From: Legionellales bacterium UBA5158
Lineage (GTDB): Bacteria > Pseudomonadota > Gammaproteobacteria > DSM-16500
NCBI GenBank assembly: GCA_002413665.1
Contig: DHXK01000265.1
Span: 1-6,783 of the forward strand
Length of the DNA: 6,783 nucleotides
Direction: 5' to 3'
This document shows positions 1 to 6,006 of the stretch, piece by piece. The translations under genes and the position numbers were made by a program. The notes beneath the pieces were generated by a model. The model searched no databases. It worked only from the letters and a program-made list of their open reading frames with translations, and had not been told where the DNA came from. Within the stretch, counting starts at the first letter, position 1. Each line of letters opens with the position of its first letter.

Positions 1-153
1 CACAGTTTAAATTACACGCCCTCAGTTAACAATTCGCAGGTAAGATAATTCACACTAGCAAGTTTAAGTCTATTTAAGCTTTATTAATAATTCTGCTTTC
101 TCAATATAACGAGCTTATTTATTTTTATTGTTTTTTGCATAAGGATGATAACT

Positions 154-189
154 ATGGATTATATGTTCACGTTTGCTAGATTGGTTTGA
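154..189 (+). CDS. 11-codon ORF with good ribosome binding site; possible leader or frameshifted start
   Basis: An ATG at 154 is preceded by AAGGA (141-145) at a typical distance. It opens a reading frame of only 11 codons (MDYMFTFARLV) that ends at TGA 187-189. The +1 frame at that point continues open to the TAG at 380-382. It would encode a hydrophobic segment (about codons at 206-265) and a short polar tail ending LMKRH. The whole could be a small membrane protein interrupted by an indel, a short upstream peptide, or chance. The plus-strand hydrophobic stretch is also simply what the complement of a lysine-rich minus-strand sequence would give, and that weakens the case. Confidence 0.2.
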   Translation: MDYMFTFARLV

Positions 190-215
190 TTTCGCAAACT
201 GTAGATTAACTTTAT

Positions 216-461
216 CTATTTCCATTTTATTTTTTTCTCTTCTTTTTCTAATGTTTTTACTAAGCTACAAGCTGCCCAATGAATATTATTACCAGCCTGC
301 TTTTTTAAAAGATCAGATAGTGATTGTTTGTCAGGGACTGTCACTACTGTGCATGCTTGATTTGTTAATGAAACGACATTAGCAGTTGGCAATTCTGCAG
401 GAACCAAAAAAAAATTTGGTAAAATGTCGCCGGGCTTATACGTTCGAGGGAACAGGTAAGT
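216..461 (-). pseudogene. Possible C-terminal remnant of a decayed minus-strand gene
   Basis: Minus-strand frame, open from 461 to a TAG stop at 218-216. The first possible start is a TTG at 407, with no Shine-Dalgarno; upstream of it the frame stays open back to a TAG at 464-462. The translation has a natural-looking composition: alanine-, valine-, serine- and leucine-rich, then a lysine/glutamate-rich tail ending in KTLEKEEKKIKWK. Its codons mostly end in A or T, as in the real genes of the window, which makes it more gene-like than the hydrophobic plus-strand ORF covering the same DNA. It has no proper start, and a run of nine A's (plus strand, 406-414) could mark a frameshift. I do not recognise the family. 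It may be the surviving end of a longer gene, or noise. Confidence 0.25.
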
Positions 462-559
462 CTAATTTTTATTTTTGCTGAAATCTGTGTCTCTTAATCG
501 ATTTTGTCGCCCCATTATTCGCGCGGAGACCACATAACTTTGGAGCGGTGAGTAAGAAA

Positions 560-589
560 TTGGCTAACTTATTAAAAAATATGTATAAA
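560..589 (+). promoter_or_regulatory. Candidate sigma-70 promoter for the L,D-transpeptidase gene
   Basis: TTGGCT (560-565) and TATAAA (584-589) are separated by 18 bp, giving 4/6 and 5/6 matches to the -35 and -10 consensus. Transcription would start near 596 and leave a leader of about 70 nt before the GTG start at 668. In AT-rich DNA such matches are common, so this is only a best guess; a GATAAT at 626-631 is an alternative -10 without a good -35. Confidence 0.3.
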
Positions 590-652
590 AATTTCATTTC
601 AGAAATATTTAAATTTAGGGCGTAAGATAATAGATACATAAGCAAAATTATA

Positions 653-659
653 GAAAGGA
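653..659 (+). promoter_or_regulatory. Shine-Dalgarno that decides the GTG start
   Basis: AAAGGAG lies 8 nt upstream of the GTG at 668. The nearby ATG at 666 is immediately followed in its own frame by TGA, and the next in-frame ATG (683, residue 6) is further from the site. The ribosome binding site therefore supports GTG 668 as the start. Confidence 0.7.
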
Positions 660-667
660 GAATAGAT

Positions 668-1345
668 GTGAAGGCTCAAAAAATGTCTTTAATATCTCTA
701 GGTTTTCTCATTTTGTTCTTATCTATCAATGTCTACGCTGAGGAAGAGTTTGCTTTTGTCACCCCAGATGAATATCAGTCCGATAATCAGTCTTATCAAG
801 ATGAATCTTCCAGCCGGGCCTCCACAGCCTACATACAGGAGGAGTTTAGGGGTTCAGGTGATAATTACTCCTCTAGAACGAGATTTCGCGACAGAGGCCC
901 TGAGGCTTACCCCAGGGATGATTATTATCCTGCAATGCCAGCACAAATTGCAGCGGGAGCGGAAAAAGTCATCGTCGTTAACCCTCGCATACACGCATGG
1001 GGGGCTTATTCCAGCAAAGGTCAGCTTATCCGTTCAGGAATGGCTACAGCGGGTGGCAGATGGTGTTCTGATATAGGACGGTCTTGTAAAACTGCTGCTG
1101 GTACATTTCGAATTAAATCGTTAGGGAGTGGAGATTGTTTTTCTAAGATATATCCAGTAGGTGAGGGTGGAGCGCCTATGCCATATTGTATGTTTTTTAA
1201 TGGCGGCCAAGGACTGCATGGTTCTGGTCAGGTAGTGCCTACAAATATTAGTCATGGCTGTGTCAGATTACACGAGAGTGATGCGAGATGGATTCGTTAT
1301 CACTTTGCGACAGTTGGAACAAAAGTGATTATTAAGCCCTATTAG
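668..1345 (+). CDS. Exported L,D-transpeptidase (YkuD domain), EnhA-like
   Basis: YkuD-family enzyme of 225 residues. Family members form 3-3 crosslinks in peptidoglycan or attach proteins to it in the periplasm, using a cysteine nucleophile. A signal peptide is clear: MKAQK, a hydrophobic core at residues 7-20, and a likely cleavage after VYA (24). Residues 25-95 are a Ser/Asp/Tyr/Arg-rich low-complexity linker. The catalytic domain spans about 98-225, with HG at 184-185 and SHGCVR at 195-200; C198 is the predicted nucleophile. Four further cysteines (133, 140, 157, 174) lie in the domain and could form disulfides. The CSDIGRSCKT and GGAPMPYCMFF segments are what I associate with the EnhA-type branch in Legionella, where the name came from an enhanced-entry phenotype. 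Catalysis is confident; a role in host entry is not shown here. The gene stands alone and starts at GTG with a strong ribosome binding site. Confidence 0.92.
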   Translation: MKAQKMSLISLGFLILFLSINVYAEEEFAFVTPDEYQSDNQSYQDESSSRASTAYIQEEFRGSGDNYSSRTRFRDRGPEAYPRDDYYPAMPAQIAAGAEKVIVVNPRIHAWGAYSSKGQLIRSGMATAGGRWCSDIGRSCKTAAGTFRIKSLGSGDCFSKIYPVGEGGAPMPYCMFFNGGQGLHGSGQVVPTNISHGCVRLHESDARWIRYHFATVGTKVIIKPY

Positions 1346-1366
1346 ATATTCACTTGTCTAGATGCT

Positions 1367-1388
1367 GAGGATGTTTTTTATCATTCTC
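1367..1388 (+). other. Hairpin downstream of the L,D-transpeptidase gene
   Basis: GAGGATG (1367-1373) pairs with CATTCTC (1382-1388), 7 bp including one G-U, around an 8-nt loop that contains six T's. It lies 21 bp past the stop codon and directly abuts a second hairpin. There is no T-tract after the stem, so it is not a classical terminator. It may contribute to 3'-end protection or Rho-independent pausing together with its neighbour. Confidence 0.35.
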
Positions 1389-1411
1389 CAGGGCACGCTT
1401 AAAGTGCCCTG
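1389..1411. terminator. Perfect 8-bp hairpin between convergent genes, probable bidirectional terminator
   Basis: CAGGGCAC (1389-1396) pairs perfectly with GTGCCCTG (1404-1411) around a 7-nt loop. It sits between the stop codons of two convergent genes (1345 and 1454), where a bidirectional terminator is expected, and has a GC-rich stem in AT-rich surroundings. Neither side carries a clear T-tract, so termination efficiency is doubtful. Confidence 0.5.
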
Positions 1412-1453
1412 CAGTCACTAATCAAGAGATTAATTAATAGATTAAAATAATAA

Positions 1454-1642
1454 CTAAGCGGAACATTCCATGTCCTGTCCACAGCAGGTAGGTGATTTAA
1501 TCATCCCGCAGCCTGTAGGACATTTGGCAACCTGTACCGGTTTACCATCTTTTGTAATGCTCTCGTTGACTAAGGCTGAATCGCATTTGCTGCAAGTTAA
1601 ACCTTTTACGCCCATACCGCATTTATTGCATTTGCATTCCAT
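1454..1642 (-). CDS. Small cysteine-rich putative zinc-binding protein
   Basis: 62 residues, ten of them cysteine (positions 3, 5, 8, 17, 20, 41, 45, 53, 54, 60). The spacing suggests zinc-ribbon knuckles: CxC-xx-C at the N-terminus, CSKC (17-20), CPTGC (41-45) and a CC pair at 53-54. The central segment KDGKPVQVAKCPTGCGMIKS is glycine- and charge-rich like a rubredoxin or zinc-ribbon loop. There is no signal peptide, so it is probably cytosolic and binds one or two zinc or iron ions. The start is secure: AAAGGAG lies 7 nt upstream of the ATG. I recognise the look of a widespread small conserved hypothetical family ending in a GMIKSP...CCG motif, but know no assigned function. It converges with the L,D-transpeptidase gene and lies 140 bp downstream of the 846-residue gene, from which a hairpin separates it. 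Confidence 0.8.
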   Translation of the reverse strand: MECKCNKCGMGVKGLTCSKCDSALVNESITKDGKPVQVAKCPTGCGMIKSPTCCGQDMECSA

Positions 1643-1658
1643 CGCTTTTCTCCTTTAA
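1643..1658 (-). promoter_or_regulatory. Ribosome binding site of the cysteine-rich protein gene
   Basis: Read on the minus strand, AAAGGAG stands 7 nt before the ATG at 1642. It follows an A/T-only run, which keeps the site unstructured. It supports independent translation of this small gene and confirms the chosen start. Confidence 0.6.
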
Positions 1659-1743
1659 AAAAATTTATTTTACAGGAATATACTCATCAAAGCACATAAT
1701 TTCTGCAGTTAAATAATTTTATGGCGCTACATTATCGCAAGGG

Positions 1744-1777
1744 CTTTTCGCTTTTCCCTTGTGGGAGAGGCGAAAAG
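1744..1777 (-). terminator. Long hairpin just after the stop of the 846-residue gene
   Basis: Positions 1744-1758 pair with 1763-1777 around a TTGT loop. The outer 8 bp (CTTTTCGC with GCGAAAAG) and inner 3 bp (CCC with GGG) are perfect. The stem base is only 5 nt from the TAA stop of the minus-strand gene, the usual place for a terminator. As RNA from the plus strand all 15 pairs form (two G-U); from the minus strand those two become A-C mismatches. No strong T-tract follows on either strand. It probably limits read-through into the cysteine-rich gene or protects the 3' end of the message. Confidence 0.55.
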
Positions 1778-1782
1778 TTATA

Positions 1783-4323
1783 TTATGTGATTGTAATTCT
1801 TTTATTAACAATAGCGATTTCATCGCTGTCTTTTTTCGCACACTCAAAAAAACCTACGTGATTTTTCCTAACCTTTGCAACAATATCAGCACTCAAATAG
1901 AGTTGATTGACTAAATTAAATAATTGATTTTTGCTCACCGGTTTATTTTTATAAACTATTTGCAAATTTAAATCTGAATGGTATAGCTTATCGAGTTCTT
2001 GCAGGGTGCGCCAGGAATGAACAGAGGATGACTTTAACCAAATTTCTTGTGAATTTTTAGGCCACGGGTTAAGCCTATAGCTGCGAGTGATAAATGAAAG
2101 AAAATGATTTAAATTATAAATTTCTAAAACATTATTTTTAAAGGTAGCAATATTTGCAAGTTGTGTGCGCGCATCTTGAGATAAAGAAAAATTTTCTGGT
2201 AAATAAGAAATATCACTATCAATAATCTTTAAAGTTAAATTAGTTTGGTGTTTTTCTATGGTTTTAATGAAGTTCAGCCACGGCCAACGATAAGCACCAG
2301 TGGCTGCACTTGCAGATACATAACGACCATATTTATCGCCTCGTTCTTTAATTCTTGCAGCGGCTTTATTGGGATCTGCTGTGTTCAAAAATATAATTGT
2401 TTTGCTCCCTGCAGGTGCAACTATAGCTGCAGGATCAATGGCTTCTTGAATCCAATTAGGGGCGTGACCGTTTTTTTCCATTTTACTCATCATTTCCCAT
2501 ATAGCCACTTTGATGAACCAGGCTTCTGGTAACGTTAATCTTCCACCTATCATAACAAATTGTGATTTAGCTAGATTGAGATAAGCCCCTAAAAGTCGAT
2601 TCCATTCATCAGACCCTATAAATGCAGCACTTTTTGACCCCAACAAAACTCTCACCATGGCTTCGCTGACAGATTTACCACTGGCTGGTGGTCCAGTCAC
2701 ACCCACACATAGGCGGTCTTCTGATGAATATGTTTCCAAAGGTTCTAAATGTTTTGATTCAATAAGCTCTGCAACTTGTAGAAAAATTTCCTGCTTTATC
2801 ATTGCATGATAATATTCATGAGTAACAATAATTTCTGCAATTTGAATGTCAGACTCGCACAAGTGATAAATCATTTTATGATGATTGTCTAATTCGGCGT
2901 CTTTAATAGTGTTAAGTAAATCACGTAGGCGTAAAACCGCGTTTTTATCTTTATCAGAAAGTGTTGATAGCTTGTCGTCATTGTCCTGTAAATGTTTTTC
3001 AATTAATTCTCTAATATGTTTTTTTATATTTTGAAATGCATTTTCCCAGTAGGCTCGCTCAGTAGAATATTTTTTAAAAAATTCAGTTTGCAAAGACAAT
3101 ACTATTTTTTCTAATTCAGTGGTGTTTTTTAATTTAATGGTAGCAGTAAGCTGAGTAATTAAAGAATGCAAAACTAAGCGCTCAGGTTTAAGGGAAGTGT
3201 AGGCCAAGTCTTCCTCATTCATTTTAGCTTTGGCTGCATACGCATGAGCTTGTGCTGAGGAAAGACGATTATTTACATTATCAAACAATGAAAACTGCAC
3301 TGAGTTTTCTGAACGCTGTAATACCCAGCGAACTGCAGTTTCAATAGGATTAACATTTCTTAATTGCCACGGATCTTTAATTGTGCCCTCAGGCTTAAGT
3401 TCAAATGATTTAGCGATATAAATAGCATTTAAAAAAAACCATGAGGTGTGACGAACGAAATGCAACTTATTTTCAAAGGCGAATGAATAAACTTGATCGG
3501 GATCTATCACACTGATTTTGTCAGTTTTTACTTTTACTTTTAATTCATCTAATTTAAAACAACGTGTCCATAGTCCAAAGCGACTAGAATGTACAGAAGC
3601 ACAGGATGCTACTATTTCTGCTAAATTTCTTTCCCCTAAATCAACCTCGAAATATTCTGTGCGATACGTTAAACTTTTTTCTGGAAAACCAGCTGCCACT
3701 CTATCAATAGGATGAATATCTAAAATATTTTTTTCAGATAAGTGTATGCCCATCTCTTTGATGCGCCTCACCACAGCGGCAATGAGATATGCTAAATTTT
3801 CATCATTACCACTTACTTTTTGAAAAAGTTTCCAATGAGTAGGGTCGCTTAATAATATTTTTTCTCTAGCGTCTACTCTCGCCCCGTGAGCTGTCCATTG
3901 GATTTCTTTAATATCGATGGAGGACGCTAAACCTTCATTACGCATGAGTAGCGCATATCGTTCAGCTTGATAAGTAAAAGTAATTATCGCAGTGCCTATG
4001 TATTTTTTTCCTGCGATTATCAGTTGATGCGAAATGTCATCACGGAACTGTTTAAAAAATTCAATGCAGTGATGCGTAGGTTTCAGTGTCTCTTGAATCA
4101 ATGCCCAATCATCGGGCGCTAATTTATTGCCGTCGGCAATCTGATTAAAAATATCTAAAATTCTTTTTTTTGTCTTTAAATCAATACCTGATAATTCAAT
4201 TAAGTCTTGATTTAATTGGAATAAGATCTTTTTAGCCATGCTGGAAATAGCAGGAGGAATGATACGCAACAAAATACTTACCTCAGATTTTTTTACAGCC
4301 AAACGATGGTAAGTATAAAGCAT
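1783..4323 (-). CDS. Large protein with C-terminal zeta-toxin-like P-loop kinase module; candidate effector
   Basis: 846 residues, no signal peptide and no membrane helix. The only part I can place is a P-loop NTPase/kinase module at about 535-705. It has a Walker A GPPASGKS at 544-551 after a beta strand (LCVGVT), then FIGSDEWNRLL at 568-578, where zeta toxins carry their acidic substrate-binding residue, and IQEAIDP at 625-631. ADPNKAAARIKERGDKYGR (649-667) is like the arginine-rich lid of zeta-toxin/nucleotide-kinase folds. The flanks (about 30-535 and 705-846) match nothing I recognise; they are mixed helical, with charged stretches around 400-490. A long unknown region fused to a zeta-like kinase, beside another host-directed gene, suggests a secreted effector rather than a toxin-antitoxin toxin: no small antitoxin gene adjoins it. 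The start is uncertain. ATG 4323 has no Shine-Dalgarno; a TTG at 4272 (residue 18) follows GAGGT, and an ATG at 4239 (residue 29) precedes a conserved-looking AKKILFQL. Confidence 0.8.
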   Translation of the reverse strand: MLYTYHRLAVKKSEVSILLRIIPPAISSMAKKILFQLNQDLIELSGIDLKTKKRILDIFNQIADGNKLAPDDWALIQETLKPTHHCIEFFKQFRDDISHQLIIAGKKYIGTAIITFTYQAERYALLMRNEGLASSIDIKEIQWTAHGARVDAREKILLSDPTHWKLFQKVSGNDENLAYLIAAVVRRIKEMGIHLSEKNILDIHPIDRVAAGFPEKSLTYRTEYFEVDLGERNLAEIVASCASVHSSRFGLWTRCFKLDELKVKVKTDKISVIDPDQVYSFAFENKLHFVRHTSWFFLNAIYIAKSFELKPEGTIKDPWQLRNVNPIETAVRWVLQRSENSVQFSLFDNVNNRLSSAQAHAYAAKAKMNEEDLAYTSLKPERLVLHSLITQLTATIKLKNTTELEKIVLSLQTEFFKKYSTERAYWENAFQNIKKHIRELIEKHLQDNDDKLSTLSDKDKNAVLRLRDLLNTIKDAELDNHHKMIYHLCESDIQIAEIIVTHEYYHAMIKQEIFLQVAELIESKHLEPLETYSSEDRLCVGVTGPPASGKSVSEAMVRVLLGSKSAAFIGSDEWNRLLGAYLNLAKSQFVMIGGRLTLPEAWFIKVAIWEMMSKMEKNGHAPNWIQEAIDPAAIVAPAGSKTIIFLNTADPNKAAARIKERGDKYGRYVSASAATGAYRWPWLNFIKTIEKHQTNLTLKIIDSDISYLPENFSLSQDARTQLANIATFKNNVLEIYNLNHFLSFITRSYRLNPWPKNSQEIWLKSSSVHSWRTLQELDKLYHSDLNLQIVYKNKPVSKNQLFNLVNQLYLSADIVAKVRKNHVGFFECAKKDSDEIAIVNKRITIT

Positions 4324-4497
4324 ATCTATAATTTATGCATAAAGGTTGATTTAAGCGCCCGGGCTAATATTGATCAAATCGGAGTGGTTCTCCTAAGAAA
4401 CTTCTCTGATGTTGATTTCTGGCTTTTTTATAAAGTTAGCGTTAATATTTGACTTTTTGCCTACTAATGGTATGACCATACTTGCAGATAATATGAC
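4324..4497. promoter_or_regulatory. Divergent intergenic region between the two large genes
   Basis: 174 bp separate the start codons of the P-loop gene (minus) and the sphingomyelinase-like gene (plus), so both promoters must lie here or slightly inside the genes. The region includes TTGATCAA (palindrome near 4371-4378), a short GGAG-n5-CTCC stem at 4381-4393 and, nearer the plus-strand gene, the promoter candidate listed next. No strong promoter is visible for the minus-strand gene. Confidence 0.45.
4449..4476 (+). promoter_or_regulatory. Candidate promoter of the sphingomyelinase-like gene with overlapping TTAATATT motif
   Basis: TTGACT (4449-4454) and TATGAC (4471-4476) are 16 bp apart, matching the sigma-70 -35 (5/6) and -10 (4/6) elements. 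The message would begin near 4483. The preceding GTTAATATT (4441-4449) overlaps the -35 by one base and matches 8 of 9 positions of the cTTAATatT element reported for the Legionella regulator PmrA. A second half-site at the expected spacing is not present, so regulation by PmrA is speculative. Confidence 0.35.
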
Positions 4498-6006
4498 ATG
4501 AGGCGAGCAATGCAACCACGTCACCCACCAAAGAAAAAACATCCAGACAGTGCCTATTTAATTTACTCAACCTCGTATCAAACGAATCTCTCGTTCGAAA
4601 CGATAAACTCCTCACATTCTGAACATGAAAAGATTATACCTTTTCGCACTCATACCTCAACTTATGCAGAAAAGCTGCATCAAGTCAGTGAATTTATTAT
4701 GTTACCGTTGCGTTGGAGTGGTCAGATGTTAGCTCGCCTGATCGAGCCTAATCCTGGGGAAAATAAAGGTAGCAGATTAAGAAGTCTGGCGATTAGATTA
4801 ATGGCAGTGATAGGTTTTATCTTGTTGTTGCCACTAGCCTTAGTCTCTTTCATTGTCGGGTTTCCATTACGAATGGTAGATCATCTTTTTCGTCCCTCCA
4901 TTAGTCACTTGCGAGATGGAAACGCTAAGCCTGATAAAAAACCCGCTTTAACCAAGCAAAAACCTTTACACATACGCACGCATAATCTTGGCTTTGTACT
5001 CTCAACGGTGGGCATTGTGAGTGATTTACGCGATGCGACTATACGCGCTAAAGAATTGACATTGAAAATTAATAAAGATAGCAAAAGTCCTGATATTATT
5101 TGCTTTCAAGAAGCATTCCACGAAGATGCAGTTCGTATTCTTTGCGAAGGGATACAAGTTCAATATCCCTACATCATTCATAGTGTTGCTCCTCAGATTA
5201 GTGGTTTTAGCAGCGGTGCTATGATTGCCAGCAAATATCCGCTGCTGTCAGTCGATTTCGAGCGTTTTACTTGTATGGTAGGTCCGGAGAAACTATCACC
5301 TCGGGGTATTTTCAAGGTTAGTCTAGCGACAGAGCGAGGCGAATTTGTTTTATATAACATACATACTCAAGCACTTCCTGGGGAAAAAAGAGCACAAGCG
5401 CGACTGATGCAACTAACACGTGTACATCAAATGATGGCAGAGGATTTATCTCAGAATTCAGATATTCATCAAGTGCTAGTAGGTGACCTCAATGCGTCTC
5501 GTGTGGCTGCGTGGGGAGAAGAAAGTTTTTATCCATTACATCAAGCAGAGGAAGCTGTATTAAACTTCATAGAGTCCTCCTTTCATGACCCTTTTTTAAT
5601 TGACCATGATGTGACTGCCAAACGAACTAGAGATAATCCCGTGTTTCTTGCTACAGATCAAGAAGACCAGCAAGCAATGACTCTAAGCGAACCATCAGGC
5701 ACTTTTTATTCCGGACCTATGTTTCATTGCGCATCTTTTTTTGAAGCACAATTGAATCAATATGAGCAAGAGAGTCTTTTACCTAAGCCAGAAAAAGATG
5801 TACGAAGAAAGATTTCAGAAGAATCTTCTTGGGGAACTAAAGAGTGGCAAAAACAACAAATAGCCAACACAGCACGTTTTGATTATATTTTATTTCCGAA
5901 GAAATCAAAATTGCAGGCGCAGGTTGAAATAAGAAATATTGGGGGGAATGAATTCAGCGCATCAACAGATCACTTGCCCGTTGATGCGTTAGTATGGACA
6001 CCTTGA
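4498..6006 (+). CDS. Membrane-anchored neutral-sphingomyelinase-like phosphodiesterase (EEP superfamily)
   Basis: 502 residues. A basic cytosolic-type N-terminus (1-100) leads to a hydrophobic stretch at 101-124 with a proline in its middle (one helix or a hairpin), a linker, and a complete exonuclease-endonuclease-phosphatase domain (about 157-501). The metal and catalytic residues can be read off: N163 (RTHNLG), E205 (CFQE), H289 (YNIH), D330/N332 (VGDLN), D462 (FDYILF) and D491-H492 (TDHLPV). SGAMIASKYPL (239-249) and TDHLPV strongly recall eukaryotic neutral sphingomyelinase 2, which also has hydrophobic segments before its catalytic domain. The predicted reaction is Mg-dependent hydrolysis of sphingomyelin or a related phospholipid to ceramide and phosphocholine. 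A phosphoinositide or other phosphodiester substrate cannot be excluded. There is no Sec signal peptide, unlike secreted bacterial sphingomyelinases, which would fit a type IV effector. The start could be ATG 4498 or Met5 (4510), which has GAGG 6 nt upstream. Confidence 0.85.
   Translation: MRRAMQPRHPPKKKHPDSAYLIYSTSYQTNLSFETINSSHSEHEKIIPFRTHTSTYAEKLHQVSEFIMLPLRWSGQMLARLIEPNPGENKGSRLRSLAIRLMAVIGFILLLPLALVSFIVGFPLRMVDHLFRPSISHLRDGNAKPDKKPALTKQKPLHIRTHNLGFVLSTVGIVSDLRDATIRAKELTLKINKDSKSPDIICFQEAFHEDAVRILCEGIQVQYPYIIHSVAPQISGFSSGAMIASKYPLLSVDFERFTCMVGPEKLSPRGIFKVSLATERGEFVLYNIHTQALPGEKRAQARLMQLTRVHQMMAEDLSQNSDIHQVLVGDLNASRVAAWGEESFYPLHQAEEAVLNFIESSFHDPFLIDHDVTAKRTRDNPVFLATDQEDQQAMTLSEPSGTFYSGPMFHCASFFEAQLNQYEQESLLPKPEKDVRRKISEESSWGTKEWQKQQIANTARFDYILFPKKSKLQAQVEIRNIGGNEFSASTDHLPVDALVWTP

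Larger units (their letters stand above)
1..667. other. Gene-poor 5' region with probable decayed sequence
   Basis: No confident gene is visible in this stretch. It is very AT-rich except for two short more GC-rich patches around 425-455 and 505-550, which stand out from their surroundings. It contains a possible decayed gene end on the minus strand (216-461), an overlapping plus-strand ORF encoding a hydrophobic stretch, and an 11-codon ORF with a good Shine-Dalgarno. Each is listed separately with low confidence. I see no tRNA, CRISPR repeat or clear insertion-sequence end. The right-hand part (about 550-667) probably holds the promoter and leader of the L,D-transpeptidase gene. Confidence 0.5.

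Noticed and set aside
63..78. Direct repeat TTTAAG-n4-TTTAAG
   Set aside because: A six-base repeat in AT-rich DNA is expected by chance.
729..1076. 115-residue plus-strand ORF inside the L,D-transpeptidase gene
   Set aside because: It lies wholly within a confident gene in another frame, with no ribosome binding site and unnatural composition.
1470..1658. 62-residue plus-strand ORF opposite the cysteine-rich gene
   Set aside because: It is the complement of a gene with clear cysteine motifs and a strong ribosome binding site.
2245..2532. 95-residue plus-strand ORF rich in Cys, Phe and Ser
   Set aside because: It is a mirror of the P-loop module of the minus-strand gene and has no start signal.
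3518..3715. 65-residue plus-strand ORF
   Set aside because: It is antisense to the long minus-strand gene with no supporting signal.
1783..4323. Type II toxin-antitoxin zeta toxin
   Set aside because: The protein is about three times the usual zeta toxin length and has no small antitoxin gene next to it; only the kinase module is zeta-like.
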